Positions 1-7,080 of a stretch of DNA of 14,136 bases are shown here, piece by piece. Numbering within the stretch: position 1 is the stretch's first letter; each line of letters starts with the position of its first letter. A program made the translations under genes and the position numbers. Source of the DNA: Deltaproteobacteria bacterium (GTDB taxonomy: Bacteria > Desulfobacterota > Desulfuromonadia > Geobacterales > Pseudopelobacteraceae). The DNA lies in NCBI GenBank assembly GCA_016219145.1, contig JACRCG010000057.1:1-14136 (forward strand), written 5' to 3'. Under the pieces are notes generated by a model, which had not been told where the DNA came from, did not search any database, and saw only the letters and a program-made list of their open reading frames with translations.

Positions 1-956
1 AAGAGGCTACTTTCTTTGAAATCACAACCGCTCTGGCCGCCCTGGTCTTCAGCGCGGAAAAGGTTGAACTGGCAGTTGTTGAAGCCGGCATGGGCGGCCG
101 CTCCGATGCCACGGCGGCAATCTGCGGCGAAATGACCCTGATAACTCCTGTTGCGATCGATCATGCCGAATATCTCGGTTCAACTCTGCCTGAGATAGCT
201 GATGAAAAGGCCGGTATAATTGAACCGTTTACCAAGGTGATTTGTGCCGCTCAGCGGGAAGATATCCTGGCGCTGATTGAAAATAAATCTGCGGAACTTG
301 GTTGTTCCCTGGTTTCTATGGGCAGAGATTTCTCGGCAGGCTGGAACATGGACGGAACCCTTGATTACCTGGGGGTCTTTACCTCATTCAAGCAGCTTGC
401 TCCGGGAATTCCCGGCCGTTATCAGGCGCAAAACGCCGCAATGGCGCTTGCTGCAGCCGAGTTACTTGCTTCAACCGGAATGACTATTGCCCCGGATGCT
501 TTTTCACTAGGCATTGCCGCTGCTGTCTGGCCGGGACGCATGGAACTGATCCCCGGAGATCCACCCCTGCTTCTGGACGGGGCCCACAACCCGGCCGGCT
601 CTTCAGCTCTGGCGGAAGCACTGGCTGACTATCCCGGCCGGCGTATTTTGCTGGTGACCGGCGTCTGCTCCGACAAGGACATTGACCAGATCTATGCGCC
701 GCTGATTCCGCTGGTTGAACGGATATACACCGTTACTCCAGCGATTGAGCGCGCCCTTGGCGCCCGGAAGCTGTCAGATTTTTTTGCCGGCTGCGGGGTG
801 GCCTCCTTTCCATCCGGTACTGTTGTCGATGGCATCCAAAGGGCCCGCAGCGAAGCTCTTCCGGGGGATATGATCCTGGTCTGCGGCTCGCTCTTTATTG
901 TTGGGGAAGTAAAGGCGTGGCTGGAAAATTCAAAATATTCAGGTATTAGAGGCTGA
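1..956 (+). CDS. folC: Bifunctional folylpolyglutamate synthase/dihydrofolate synthase, C-terminal part (5' end outside window)
   Basis: FolC joins glutamate to dihydropteroate and to folates in an ATP-dependent reaction in the cytosol. The frame is open from base 3, and its first residues (EATFFEITTALAALVFSA) precede VVEAGMGGRSDAT. That is the Mur-ligase-type FolC core, in which families show T-x-F-E and E-x-G-x-GGR-x-DAT. Further on, the GRYQAQNAAMALAA segment, WPGRMELI and the LLDGAHNPAGS motif (linker and C-terminal domain) are all recognisable. About 317 residues are present. The N-terminal P-loop part, roughly the first quarter of a ~430-residue protein, lies left of the window. The usual Asn after DAT is Ala here, a small variation. 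The stop is 9 nt before lptD on the same strand, so the two are probably co-transcribed. A monofunctional dihydrofolate synthase cannot be excluded from this fragment. Confidence 0.93.
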   Translation, partial: EATFFEITTALAALVFSAEKVELAVVEAGMGGRSDATAAICGEMTLITPVAIDHAEYLGSTLPEIADEKAGIIEPFTKVICAAQREDILALIENKSAELGCSLVSMGRDFSAGWNMDGTLDYLGVFTSFKQLAPGIPGRYQAQNAAMALAAAELLASTGMTIAPDAFSLGIAAAVWPGRMELIPGDPPLLLDGAHNPAGSSALAEALADYPGRRILLVTGVCSDKDIDQIYAPLIPLVERIYTVTPAIERALGARKLSDFFAGCGVASFPSGTVVDGIQRARSEALPGDMILVCGSLFIVGEVKAWLENSKYSGIRG

Positions 957-965
957 CAATCTGAT

Positions 966-3017
966 ATGAAAAATCTCTCCAATACGCTGCTGATCCTGAT
1001 GATATGCTGTTTGTCTACATCTCATGTATGGGGCGCAGATTCGCCGCTGTCTGACGAAAACATCCACATCAAAGCCGATTCCATGAACCAGGGGGGCTCT
1101 GATGGTCTTATTTCGGCTGCCGGCAATGTCGTAATAACCTGGCAGGGGCTTAATCTTGTTTCTGACAAGGCCAGTTATGACAGCAACGCCAGGATGCTGA
1201 ATGCTACCGGCAATGTTGTGCTTTCAAAGGGCAGCGATGTCATGCGCGGAGAATCTATTACCCTGAACCTTGAGAACGGGCGGGGGGAGATTGACAAGGC
1301 CACTTTTTCCGCCCCTGATTCAGATCTGACCTTGACCGGCAGTAAAATCATCCGTCTCAGCGAAAGTGAGTTTGAAGTAGCCAACACCGAGTTGACAACC
1401 TGTGAATTACCCGATCCCAGCTGGAAATTCGGAGCCGACAGACTGAAAGTGAATGTGCTGGGATATGCTACAGGCCGGAACATCGTCTTCTACGTAAAGG
1501 GTATTCCGGTATTGTATCTTCCCTGGATGGCCTTTCCGGTTGTGCGTGAAAAGAAGTCAGGACTGCTCTTCCCCCGTTTTGGATATTCCAACACTCGCGG
1601 TGTTCAGCTCGGCATTCCGGTCTACTGGGTTGTTTCGCCCAGCCAGGATGTTCTGCTCGACCTTGTTCTGTTGTCCAAGAGGGGCGTGGGTACGGGGCTT
1701 GATTACAGGTACATTCGCACCCGAGGCAGCGAAGGTCATTTTGGCGGCTATCAGATTTACGATCTGCTGCAAAAACGCTGGCGCTGGCAGATCGGGCAGA
1801 GCCACAAGGAAATATTTTCAGCGGATATGAACCTGCGAGTGGATGTCAATCTTAACAGTGATCGTAAATTTCTGGGGGACTACGGCGAGAAGAGCGGCGA
1901 ATATAACCGCCAGAGCAGCGATACCACACTGAATGCCCTTAAAACCTGGCAGCACTACGCCTTGACGACACACCTTCGCTATATCGAAGATCTGTATGCC
2001 GCCAACAACAGCCGCACACTTCAGACGCTTCCAGAAATTGGAGCGGCCGGTGTCAGGCAGCAGCTTGGAACTGCTCCGCTTTATTTTGATGTTGATGCAG
2101 GTATAGCCAACTTCTACCGTGAAGCTTTATCCAGCGGGCAGCGTTTCAGCGCTTTCCCGCGTGTAACCTTGCTTCAGACCCGCCATGACTATCTTAATGC
2201 GACATTTTTTGCAGGTGCGCATCTTAACGGATACCACACTGATCGTGACAAAAGCGGTAGTGGGCTTCAAAAAGATGACGGTGCTGTGCTGCCAGAAGCC
2301 GGCGCTCGCCTGTCGACGTCATTTAGCAGGGTGTACCAGGTCGAAGCTGATAGTCTGAAAAAGCTGCGTCATGAGATTATTCCTGAAATAACCTACAACT
2401 ATACTCCGGACCGGAATCAGAAAAATCTGCCGTTCTACGATTATGCCGATCGCCATGTCTGGCAGAATATTGCCTGGCTGTCGGCGACCAGTCTGCTGAA
2501 TGGAAAATTTGCCTCAGGCCAATCCAGTGAATATCGCGACATTTCACGCGTCAAACTGCTATTGGGATACAGCTTTGAAGGCACAAGGCGGGATCTGCTT
2601 ACAACGGTGGACTCCGGTCGCAAGTGGACAGATCTGGTGTTTGAATCCGACACGCGCATTCACAGTCTGGCGCGCCTGACTCTTGACGCGCGCTACAACC
2701 TGTATGACAGAAGTATTACCAGCTCGACAGTTGGGGTCGAAGTTGATGACAAACAGGGGAATCTGCTGGGGGTGGGTTACAAGATGGCCCGCAACGATGT
2801 GGAATATTTCGAAGGTCGTCTGACGACCAGAATGATCAAGCCGTTATTTCTTTCCTATACGACCCGTTATTCTTTCAACCGGGGGGATTTTCTGGAGTCT
2901 GTCTACTCAGCTGAATATCGACAGAAATGCTGGAGCGTCAATCTGAACATGCACGACCGGCCAGGAAGTCAATCATTTACCGTTAATTTCAACCTGGCCG
3001 GTCTGACCGGCAAGTGA
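966..3017 (+). CDS. lptD: LPS-assembly outer membrane protein LptD (OstA/Imp)
   Basis: LptD is the outer membrane beta-barrel that, with the lipoprotein LptE, inserts lipopolysaccharide into the outer leaflet. The 683-residue product starts with a signal peptide (Lys2, hydrophobic residues 6-16, likely cleavage after V-W-G at 21-23). An OstA/LptA-like beta-jellyroll follows (about 30-140, with repeated GNVV strands). The LptD barrel then runs from about 190 to the end, opened by the family segment IPVLYLPWMAFPV and KSGLLFPRFGYS. The protein is shorter than E. coli LptD (784 residues). Mature cysteines are few: Cys146 (TTCELPDPSWKF, the position of E. coli Cys173) and Cys655 (KCWSVNL, the Cys724/725 region). 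The N-terminal Cys and the second adjacent C-terminal Cys are absent, and Cys14-15 lie inside the signal peptide. The gene starts 9 nt after folC with only a weak GAGG upstream, consistent with translation coupled to folC. It converges on the pentapeptide gene with a 23-nt gap. Confidence 0.95.
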   Translation: MKNLSNTLLILMICCLSTSHVWGADSPLSDENIHIKADSMNQGGSDGLISAAGNVVITWQGLNLVSDKASYDSNARMLNATGNVVLSKGSDVMRGESITLNLENGRGEIDKATFSAPDSDLTLTGSKIIRLSESEFEVANTELTTCELPDPSWKFGADRLKVNVLGYATGRNIVFYVKGIPVLYLPWMAFPVVREKKSGLLFPRFGYSNTRGVQLGIPVYWVVSPSQDVLLDLVLLSKRGVGTGLDYRYIRTRGSEGHFGGYQIYDLLQKRWRWQIGQSHKEIFSADMNLRVDVNLNSDRKFLGDYGEKSGEYNRQSSDTTLNALKTWQHYALTTHLRYIEDLYAANNSRTLQTLPEIGAAGVRQQLGTAPLYFDVDAGIANFYREALSSGQRFSAFPRVTLLQTRHDYLNATFFAGAHLNGYHTDRDKSGSGLQKDDGAVLPEAGARLSTSFSRVYQVEADSLKKLRHEIIPEITYNYTPDRNQKNLPFYDYADRHVWQNIAWLSATSLLNGKFASGQSSEYRDISRVKLLLGYSFEGTRRDLLTTVDSGRKWTDLVFESDTRIHSLARLTLDARYNLYDRSITSSTVGVEVDDKQGNLLGVGYKMARNDVEYFEGRLTTRMIKPLFLSYTTRYSFNRGDFLESVYSAEYRQKCWSVNLNMHDRPGSQSFTVNFNLAGLTGK

Positions 3018-3040
3018 ATCGTGAATACAGTCTGGGTCGG

Positions 3041-3463
3041 TTACTTGCAAGCTCCTATCGAGCCGGGCTTGCAAATCTTGCCATCGATCCAGACAGTGCC
3101 TTCAAAATTAGTATTATTCATGACGGCATCATCGATAGTTGCATGATCCATTGATGCATTCTTGATGATCGCGCCTTTCAGGTTTGCCTTTTCAAGTCCG
3201 GCGTCGTCCAGGGTGGCATGTTCGAGGTTGACATTTTCCAGATTCGCCTCCATCAGGTTGGCTCCTTCCAGATTGGCGTCAAAGAGGTTCAGGCCGCGCA
3301 GATCGGCCGAACGTAGATCACAGCCGGGGCAGTTCTTCTCTTTTTTCAGTCGGGCAAGATCCTCCGGAACAAAAGCTGAGGCAACCAATGGCAGTGCTGC
3401 CAGGATAAGCAAAGCAGCAAATATCAGCACTAGCAGATTTATTCGAACTAATGGTGTGGTCAT
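3041..3463 (-). CDS. Exported pentapeptide-repeat protein with paired cysteines
   Basis: This is a 140-residue protein of unknown function. It has an N-terminal signal sequence (Arg7, hydrophobic 9-29, probable cleavage after ASA at 28-30), then a short charged stretch and a CPGCDL motif (Cys45, Cys48). From residue 51 to 120 there are 14 consecutive pentads of the A(D/N)LXX type (RSADL, RGLNL, FDANL, EGANL and so on), degenerating towards the end (KNASM, DDAVM). They predict a right-handed quadrilateral beta-helix of about three and a half coils. The C-terminal cap is VWIDGKICKPGSIGACK with Cys131 and Cys139. The two cysteine pairs flank the helix and could form disulfides in the periplasm; that is inference. 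The gene lies 20 nt downstream of the OB-fold protein gene on the same strand, with a good ribosome site (AAGAGGAAAG), so they form one transcription unit. It is unlike cytosolic Qnr/MfpA-type gyrase-protecting pentapeptide proteins in being small and exported. Confidence 0.85.
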   Translation of the reverse strand: MTTPLVRINLLVLIFAALLILAALPLVASAFVPEDLARLKKEKNCPGCDLRSADLRGLNLFDANLEGANLMEANLENVNLEHATLDDAGLEKANLKGAIIKNASMDHATIDDAVMNNTNFEGTVWIDGKICKPGSIGACK

Positions 3464-3483
3464 AGCTTTCCTCTTTTGGTGAG

Positions 3484-4245
3484 TTATTTCTTTACGGTTG
3501 CGTCCTCAATGATGACGGCATATTTGTATCCGCCGCCGAAATCCTTGTCTTTAGAAAGCGTGCCGCTGACGGTAACGACGTCGCCCACATCGGCAGTATC
3601 CTTGGAAGTGCAGACCAGATTGTGATTGCCGGCGGCTGCAGTTCCGGTGCCGTCCTGGATGTGAATCCAGTTTCTCCCCATGATCTGTGAGGAGACCTTG
3701 ACCACCTTACCCCTGATCACGACCTTCTTCTTGTTCAGCTTGGTGCTGCCTGCGAATGCCTCCTTGACAGTATAGGCGTTAGTGCCGGTCGCCTTTGAAA
3801 CGGACACGCTGGTATCCTTGCTCGCCACGGAGCCTTTGCTGCCAGGCGATGCTGCCTTTTCGCCGGTCGGCAGGGCCGCTTTCTCGGCCGGTTTTGGGTC
3901 GGCGATCACACCGTCGGCAAATATAATCTTGTCGAATGTCCGTTTGAGAGTTTTGCTTTCAAACTGTCCCATTTCCATGCCGCCCTTGAACTTCATCTGG
4001 GAACCGACTTTAACGGGGGTCTCGGTGACAGCCACCCAGCTGTTTTCGCCATTACTTTTCTGGATGAGTATGTAGGAGTAACCGCCGCTGTTCATGGTCT
4101 GGAGAACTTTGCCGGCAAGAACTTCAGCGGCCGGCTCAGATGCAGTGGCTGGCGGCAGGGCGGCTTTGTCGGGCGTAGCCGTTACGACGGCAGCAGTAAA
4201 TATGATTGCGGAGCAGGAAAGTATAGCCAAAAGTTTCTTTTTCAT
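3484..4245 (-). CDS. Exported two-domain protein: NrfJ-like domain plus C-terminal OB-fold
   Basis: The 253-residue product has a clear signal peptide (KKK at 2-4, hydrophobic 5-20, cleavage probably after VTA at 21-23). Residues 43-112 (GKVLQTMNSGGYSYILI, SWVAV, VKVGSQMKF, FESKTLKRTFDKIIFADG) resemble the small domain of NrfJ-type periplasmic proteins found near cytochrome c nitrite reductase and in many Geobacter-like genomes. A low-complexity Ala/Lys/Ser/Pro linker covers about 113-155. Residues 158-252 (YTVKEAFAG, KKVVIRGKVVKV, IMGRNWIHIQDGTG, GDVVTVSGTL, FGGGYKYAVIIEDA) form an OB-fold of the nucleic-acid-binding-like type. With a signal peptide, DNA binding in the cytosol is unlikely and the ligand is unknown. 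The start has a strong ribosome site (AAAAGGGGAATTC before ATG). It is the first gene of a pair with the pentapeptide protein and is divergent from queC. No catalytic residues are recognised. Confidence 0.8.
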   Translation of the reverse strand: MKKKLLAILSCSAIIFTAAVVTATPDKAALPPATASEPAAEVLAGKVLQTMNSGGYSYILIQKSNGENSWVAVTETPVKVGSQMKFKGGMEMGQFESKTLKRTFDKIIFADGVIADPKPAEKAALPTGEKAASPGSKGSVASKDTSVSVSKATGTNAYTVKEAFAGSTKLNKKKVVIRGKVVKVSSQIMGRNWIHIQDGTGTAAAGNHNLVCTSKDTADVGDVVTVSGTLSKDKDFGGGYKYAVIIEDATVKK

Positions 4246-4340
4246 GAATTCCCCTTTTTTAGATTTACCAGCATCATTTTTTTGATACTATCATGAAAAT
4301 TACAAGGTCGGCACTCAAAAAAAGCAGGGAGCAGCCAGTT
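4246..4340. promoter_or_regulatory. Divergent intergenic region with presumed promoters for queC and the OB-fold gene
   Basis: This 95-bp AT-rich gap separates two divergent starts, so it should hold both promoters. For queC the best pair I see is TTTACC (4264-4269) and TACTAT (4286-4291) with a 16-bp spacer, each 4 of 6 to consensus. On the opposite strand only weak candidates exist (TTGAGT with CATGAT, 17 bp apart). I see no preQ1 riboswitch hallmark upstream of queC. Confidence 0.3.
4326..4331 (+). promoter_or_regulatory. Ribosome-binding site deciding the queC start
   Basis: AGGGAG lies 9 nt before the ATG at 4341. The upstream in-frame ATG at 4293 has no purine-rich site before it, and it would add 16 residues that are not part of the QueC family. 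Confidence 0.65.
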
Positions 4341-5042
4341 ATGCAAGCAAAAGCGGTAGTGCTTTACAGTGGGGGTCTTGATTCCAGTACCGCCATGGCA
4401 ATGGCGAGAGACCGTGGATTCGAGGTTTTTGCAATCAGTTTTTCCTATGGCCAGCGTCACAAGCACGAGCTTACGGTTGCCAGGCAGAATGCCAAACAGA
4501 TGGGGGCATCCGAGCATCTGGTGGTTGAATTTGATCTGCGCCTGATGGGAGGCAGCGCCCTGACAGCCTCAATAGACGTGCCCAAGGGCGGCGTGGGAGA
4601 TGATATTCCGGTGACCTACGTACCGGCCAGAAACACCATTTTTCTTTCTTTTGCGCTGGGTTGGGCCGAGGTGCTGGGTGCGTCAGACATTTTTATCGGC
4701 GTCAATGCGCTGGATTATTCCGGCTATCCGGATTGTCGCCCCGAATATATCGAAGCATATGAACGCATGGCCAATCTGGCCACCAAAGCTGGAGTCGAAG
4801 GGACATCCAGATTCAAAATCCACGCTCCGCTGATCAACATGAGCAAAGCCGATATCATCCGGCGGGGTGTGGAGTTGGGGGTTGATTATTCATTGACGCA
4901 CTCCTGCTATGATCCGACACCTGAAGGCATTTCCTGCGGGATGTGTGATTCCTGCCGCTTGCGTCTTAAAGGGTTTTCCGAGGCGGGCTTGTGCGATCCT
5001 TTGCGATATGCTCCTGATACTGCTAGGTGCCAGAAATCTTGA
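4341..5042 (+). CDS. queC: 7-cyano-7-deazaguanine synthase (queuosine biosynthesis)
   Basis: QueC converts 7-carboxy-7-deazaguanine, ammonia and ATP to preQ0, on the route to queuosine in tRNA. From the chosen start the protein has 233 residues, close to E. coli QueC (231). The PP-loop ATP-binding motif SGGLDSS is at residues 10-16. SYGQRHKHEL, the GGSALT segment, VTYVPARNTIFLS, the family signature NALDYSGYPDCRPEYIEA, and MSKADII follow in the normal order. The zinc site near the C terminus is complete: SCYDPTPEGISCGMCDSC, with spacing C-x9-C-x2-C-x2-C. The gene stands alone on the + strand. It is divergent from the OB-fold gene and converges on the toxin gene 29 bp away. No queD, queE or queF is adjacent. 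Confidence 0.96.
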   Translation: MQAKAVVLYSGGLDSSTAMAMARDRGFEVFAISFSYGQRHKHELTVARQNAKQMGASEHLVVEFDLRLMGGSALTASIDVPKGGVGDDIPVTYVPARNTIFLSFALGWAEVLGASDIFIGVNALDYSGYPDCRPEYIEAYERMANLATKAGVEGTSRFKIHAPLINMSKADIIRRGVELGVDYSLTHSCYDPTPEGISCGMCDSCRLRLKGFSEAGLCDPLRYAPDTARCQKS

Positions 5043-5071
5043 TTAAATGCTTTGCTTGAATTGGCACCCTG

Positions 5072-5503
5072 TTACGGCGGACTCCAGGGGTTATATAGCG
5101 TTAACCCGTCAATATGAACGAAATCCTTGATGTTTCTGGTGGCAAGCGGCAGTTTGAGGCTCAGGGTTATTGCTGCAATCTGCGCGTCTTCGGTTGTGAT
5201 GGAAAAACCGGATCGTCGGCGATTAGCAACGACAGATGCATACAGTCCCGCACATGTTTCATCGAACGGCAGACAGCTGCCGGGAAAGTCCTCCCGAAAC
5301 ATCTTTGCAGCGGCATCTGCCAGAGTATCACGCCTTTTACCGGCCGGTAGAAGGGCAATTCCCAAATATATTTCTGCCTGGGTAATAGCAGTGACATAAA
5401 AAGTTGTGCCGGCCTGACGAGCAAACCATGACATGACCGTGGCATCAGGCTGCGAACGCATCAATTCAGAAAGCACATTGGTATCCAGAATAATGCCGCT
5501 CAC
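5072..5503 (-). CDS. FitB/VapC-type PIN-domain toxin (ribonuclease)
   Basis: PIN-domain toxins of the FitB/VapC group are Mg-dependent ribonucleases held inactive by their partner antitoxin. With a GTG start at 5503 the protein has 143 residues and begins VSGIILDTNVLSELMRSQPD, as FitB proteins do (IILDTNVLSE). The acidic residues of the active site are visible: Asp7 (LDTN), Glu44 (ITQAEIYLG), Asp106 (TTEDAQIAAI), and a further Asp127 after ATRN. The LPAGKRR, LPFDETCAGLYA and C-terminal YNPW motifs also fit the family. The GTG was chosen because a GGAG sits 7 nt upstream and because it follows the antitoxin stop by 1 nt. An upstream in-frame ATG at 5605 would add 34 residues that only translate the antitoxin gene in another frame. 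The active site looks intact, so a working toxin is likely. Confidence 0.9.
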   Translation of the reverse strand: MSGIILDTNVLSELMRSQPDATVMSWFARQAGTTFYVTAITQAEIYLGIALLPAGKRRDTLADAAAKMFREDFPGSCLPFDETCAGLYASVVANRRRSGFSITTEDAQIAAITLSLKLPLATRNIKDFVHIDGLTLYNPWSPP

Positions 5504-5504
5504 G

Positions 5505-5750
5505 TTATAGCTCCATATCTGGTGGATTACGCACGGCCTGACGTTCAGGGATCGGAAGGGAATCCACACGCAACCCGGCAAAGCGCTGATGAACGCGATC
5601 AGCAAAATCGGACTGTACTGTTGGCGGAACGAGAACCTGACGCAGGATGTTTCTCACTTCGGCTTCCATGGAGCAACCGTGCTGTGCCGACTGGATCCGT
5701 AGTTTAGCTTTCAGGGATTCATCAAGGTTTCTGATGGTAATGCTGGCCAT
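5505..5750 (-). CDS. FitA-type ribbon-helix-helix antitoxin
   Basis: This is an 81-residue antitoxin and autoregulator. Residues 1-40 (MASITIRNLDESLKAKL, then a helix with MEAEVRNILRQVL) are the Arc/MetJ-like ribbon-helix-helix DNA-binding domain of the FitA/VapB group. The basic, proline-containing C-terminal part (about 45-81) is the part expected to wrap the toxin. The ATG at 5750 has an excellent ribosome site (GGAGGT at 5762-5757, spacing 6). A longer reading of the same frame to 5903 runs through the promoter and the pta terminator and is rejected. The stop at 5505 is 1 nt before the toxin GTG, so translation is coupled. The two proteins presumably bind the palindromes just upstream to repress the operon. 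Confidence 0.9.
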   Translation of the reverse strand: MASITIRNLDESLKAKLRIQSAQHGCSMEAEVRNILRQVLVPPTVQSDFADRVHQRFAGLRVDSLPIPERQAVRNPPDMEL

Positions 5751-5768
5751 GTGAACACCTCCAGTGAT

Positions 5769-5793
5769 TGCAATGATTGCATTGTACGCAATG
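5769..5793. promoter_or_regulatory. Overlapping palindromes, candidate operator for the FitAB pair
   Basis: Two inverted repeats overlap here: TGCAATGATTGCA (5769-5781, a 13-bp palindrome) and CATTG-TACG-CAATG (5780-5793). They cover the -10 box and the region between it and the antitoxin ribosome site, where a ribbon-helix-helix repressor would be expected to act. ATGCAT at 5795-5800 lies beside them. The palindromes are seen directly; the binding role is inference. Confidence 0.5.
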
Positions 5794-5809
5794 AATGCAT
5801 AAACGGCAA
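5781..5809 (-). promoter_or_regulatory. Promoter of the toxin-antitoxin operon
   Basis: Read on the minus strand, TTGCCG (5809-5804) and TACAAT (5786-5781) are separated by exactly 17 bp. The -10 box matches consensus at 5 of 6 and the -35 at 4 of 6. The antitoxin ATG is about 30 nt downstream of the -10 box. Confidence 0.6.
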
Positions 5810-5885
5810 GGCTATATTTAGTTTCCGTCCGGAAAGGGCTCTTTTCCGCCCTGGCTGCTTCAATCTTCGGCCGCCTTAAAACAAC

Positions 5886-5921
5886 AAGAAAGCGCACTCT
5901 CACCGGAGAATGCGCTTTCTT
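5886..5921 (-). terminator. Rho-independent terminator of pta
   Basis: The stem is AAGAAAGCGCA (5886-5896) with TGCGCTTTCTT (5911-5921), a perfect 11 bp. After a C/A mismatch the stem continues as TCTC/GAGA around an ACCG loop. On the minus strand a T-rich run (GTTGTTTTAA) follows. It lies 19 nt after the pta stop. The + strand side is also T-rich, so weak two-way action is possible. A smaller stem, CGGAAA/TTTCCG (5830-5848), lies further downstream. Confidence 0.85.
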
Positions 5922-5940
5922 TCATTGGATGGAACAGTAA

Positions 5941-6960
5941 TTATCCCTGCGCCGCCTGCACCGCCGTGATGGCGGTCACGTTGACGATATCCTCCACCGA
6001 ACAGCCTCTGGAGAGGTCGTTGACCGGTTTGGCCAGCCCCTGGATGATCGGGCCGACCGCTTCGGCTTCTGCAACGCGCTCGACAAGCTTGTAGGCGATA
6101 TTACCGGCGTCAAGGGTCGGAAAGATCAGGACATTGGCCCTGCCGGCTACCGGGCTGCCGGGCGCTTTTTTTCCGCCAACATTGGGCAGCAGAGCCGCGT
6201 CGGCCTGAAGTTCGCCGTCGATCAGCATGTCCGGCCTCATCTGCTTAGCAATTTCAAGCGCCTTGGTAACCTTGTCAACATCGGCGTGCGCAGCACTCCC
6301 CTTGGTGGAAAATGAGAGCATCGCCACGCGGGCATCGACATCCAGAAAGGCCTTGCAGTTTCCGGCGGTTGCCACTGCAATTTCGGCCAGTGCCTGGGCA
6401 TCCGGGTTGGGATTGACGGCGCAGTCGGCAAACAGGATTATGCCATTTTCTCCGAAAAACTGATGCGGAGTGATCATCAGGAAGAAGGAGGAAACGGTCT
6501 TGATCCCTTCGGCTGGTCCCACAGTCTGAAAAGCGGCTTTCAGAACATTTCCGGTCGTGTTCGTAGCACCGGCAACCTGGCCGCCGGCGTCATTGTTGTG
6601 GACCATCATGCCGGCGTAATAGAGGTTGTCCGGCGCGGTCAGCAGGGCTCTCGCTTCATCGGCTGTCACCGTTTTTCCCTTGCTTTTGCGTAGCTCCACA
6701 AAATCGGACACATACTGTTCAAGCTGTGGGGATGCGGCCGGATTTATCAGCGTAACCCCGCTGAGGTCGATCCCTTTTTCAGTCGCTTCGGCCTGGATTT
6801 TGGAGGGATCGCCGAGAATAACCAGTTTAGCCAGCTTTTCGCGGGTTATTGTTTCGGCAGCAAACAACATCCGCTCATCATAACTCTCCGGCAGTACTAC
6901 GGTCTGCAGGTGCCTTTTGGCTTTCTCCTTGATCCGGTCAACCAGATGGATATTGTGCAT
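5941..6960 (-). CDS. pta: Phosphate acetyltransferase
   Basis: Pta interconverts acetyl-CoA plus phosphate with acetyl phosphate plus CoA. With acetate kinase it links acetate and acetyl-CoA in the cytosol. The 339-residue product is the short single-domain form, without the N-terminal regulatory (DRTGG/P-loop) domains of the ~700-residue enterobacterial enzyme. Family segments are seen in order: VVLPESYDERMLFAAE, KLVILGDP, YYAGMMVHNNDAGGQVAGA, VSSFFLM, LFADCAVNPNPDAQ, MLSFSTKGSA, LQADAALLP, PGSPVAGRANVLIFPTLDAGNIAYKL and the C-terminal GPIIQGLAKPVNDLSRGCS. The start has a strong ribosome site (AAGGAGG, 7 nt before ATG). The gene has its own promoter and terminator, so it is monocistronic. 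No ackA is adjacent inside the window. A phosphate butyryltransferase is less likely given the motifs. Confidence 0.95.
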   Translation of the reverse strand: MHNIHLVDRIKEKAKRHLQTVVLPESYDERMLFAAETITREKLAKLVILGDPSKIQAEATEKGIDLSGVTLINPAASPQLEQYVSDFVELRKSKGKTVTADEARALLTAPDNLYYAGMMVHNNDAGGQVAGATNTTGNVLKAAFQTVGPAEGIKTVSSFFLMITPHQFFGENGIILFADCAVNPNPDAQALAEIAVATAGNCKAFLDVDARVAMLSFSTKGSAAHADVDKVTKALEIAKQMRPDMLIDGELQADAALLPNVGGKKAPGSPVAGRANVLIFPTLDAGNIAYKLVERVAEAEAVGPIIQGLAKPVNDLSRGCSVEDIVNVTAITAVQAAQG

Positions 6961-6995
6961 GTACAGCCTCCTTTTTGAAATTAAACAGGTTTACG

Positions 6996-7025
6996 CTTAT
7001 AGCCGAAACTGTCGTCTCCGGTCAA
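6996..7025 (-). promoter_or_regulatory. Promoter of pta
   Basis: On the minus strand, TTGACC (7025-7020) and TATAAG (7001-6996) are 18 bp apart, each 5 of 6 to the sigma-70 consensus. The -35 box begins just after the T-run of the trpB terminator, so pta is insulated from the trp unit but starts immediately behind it. Confidence 0.65.
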
Positions 7026-7026
7026 T

Positions 7027-7053
7027 AAAAAAAGCCTGATTTCTCAGGCTTTT
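7027..7053 (-). terminator. Rho-independent terminator closing the trp cluster
   Basis: A perfect 10-bp stem is formed by AAAAGCCTGA (7030-7039) and TCAGGCTTTT (7044-7053) around the loop TTTC. On the minus strand it runs into a T-tract (7033-7027). It lies 27 nt after the trpB stop, so trpA is not co-transcribed downstream of trpB. Confidence 0.9.
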
Positions 7054-7080
7054 AGCGCGACTTAACATCTTATATCCGAG

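Noticed and set aside
2997..3011. GCCGGT-CTG-ACCGGC hairpin at the end of lptD, considered as a terminator
   Set aside because: The stem is only 6 bp, lies inside the coding sequence, and no T-run follows on either strand.
4246..4340. preQ1 riboswitch upstream of queC
   Set aside because: No pseudoknot-like arrangement of a short GC hairpin followed by the A-rich tail is visible, and the leader is very short.
5751..5903. N-terminal extension of the antitoxin frame
   Set aside because: It would run through the promoter, operator palindromes and the pta terminator, and the ATG at 5750 has a near-ideal ribosome site and matches the family start.
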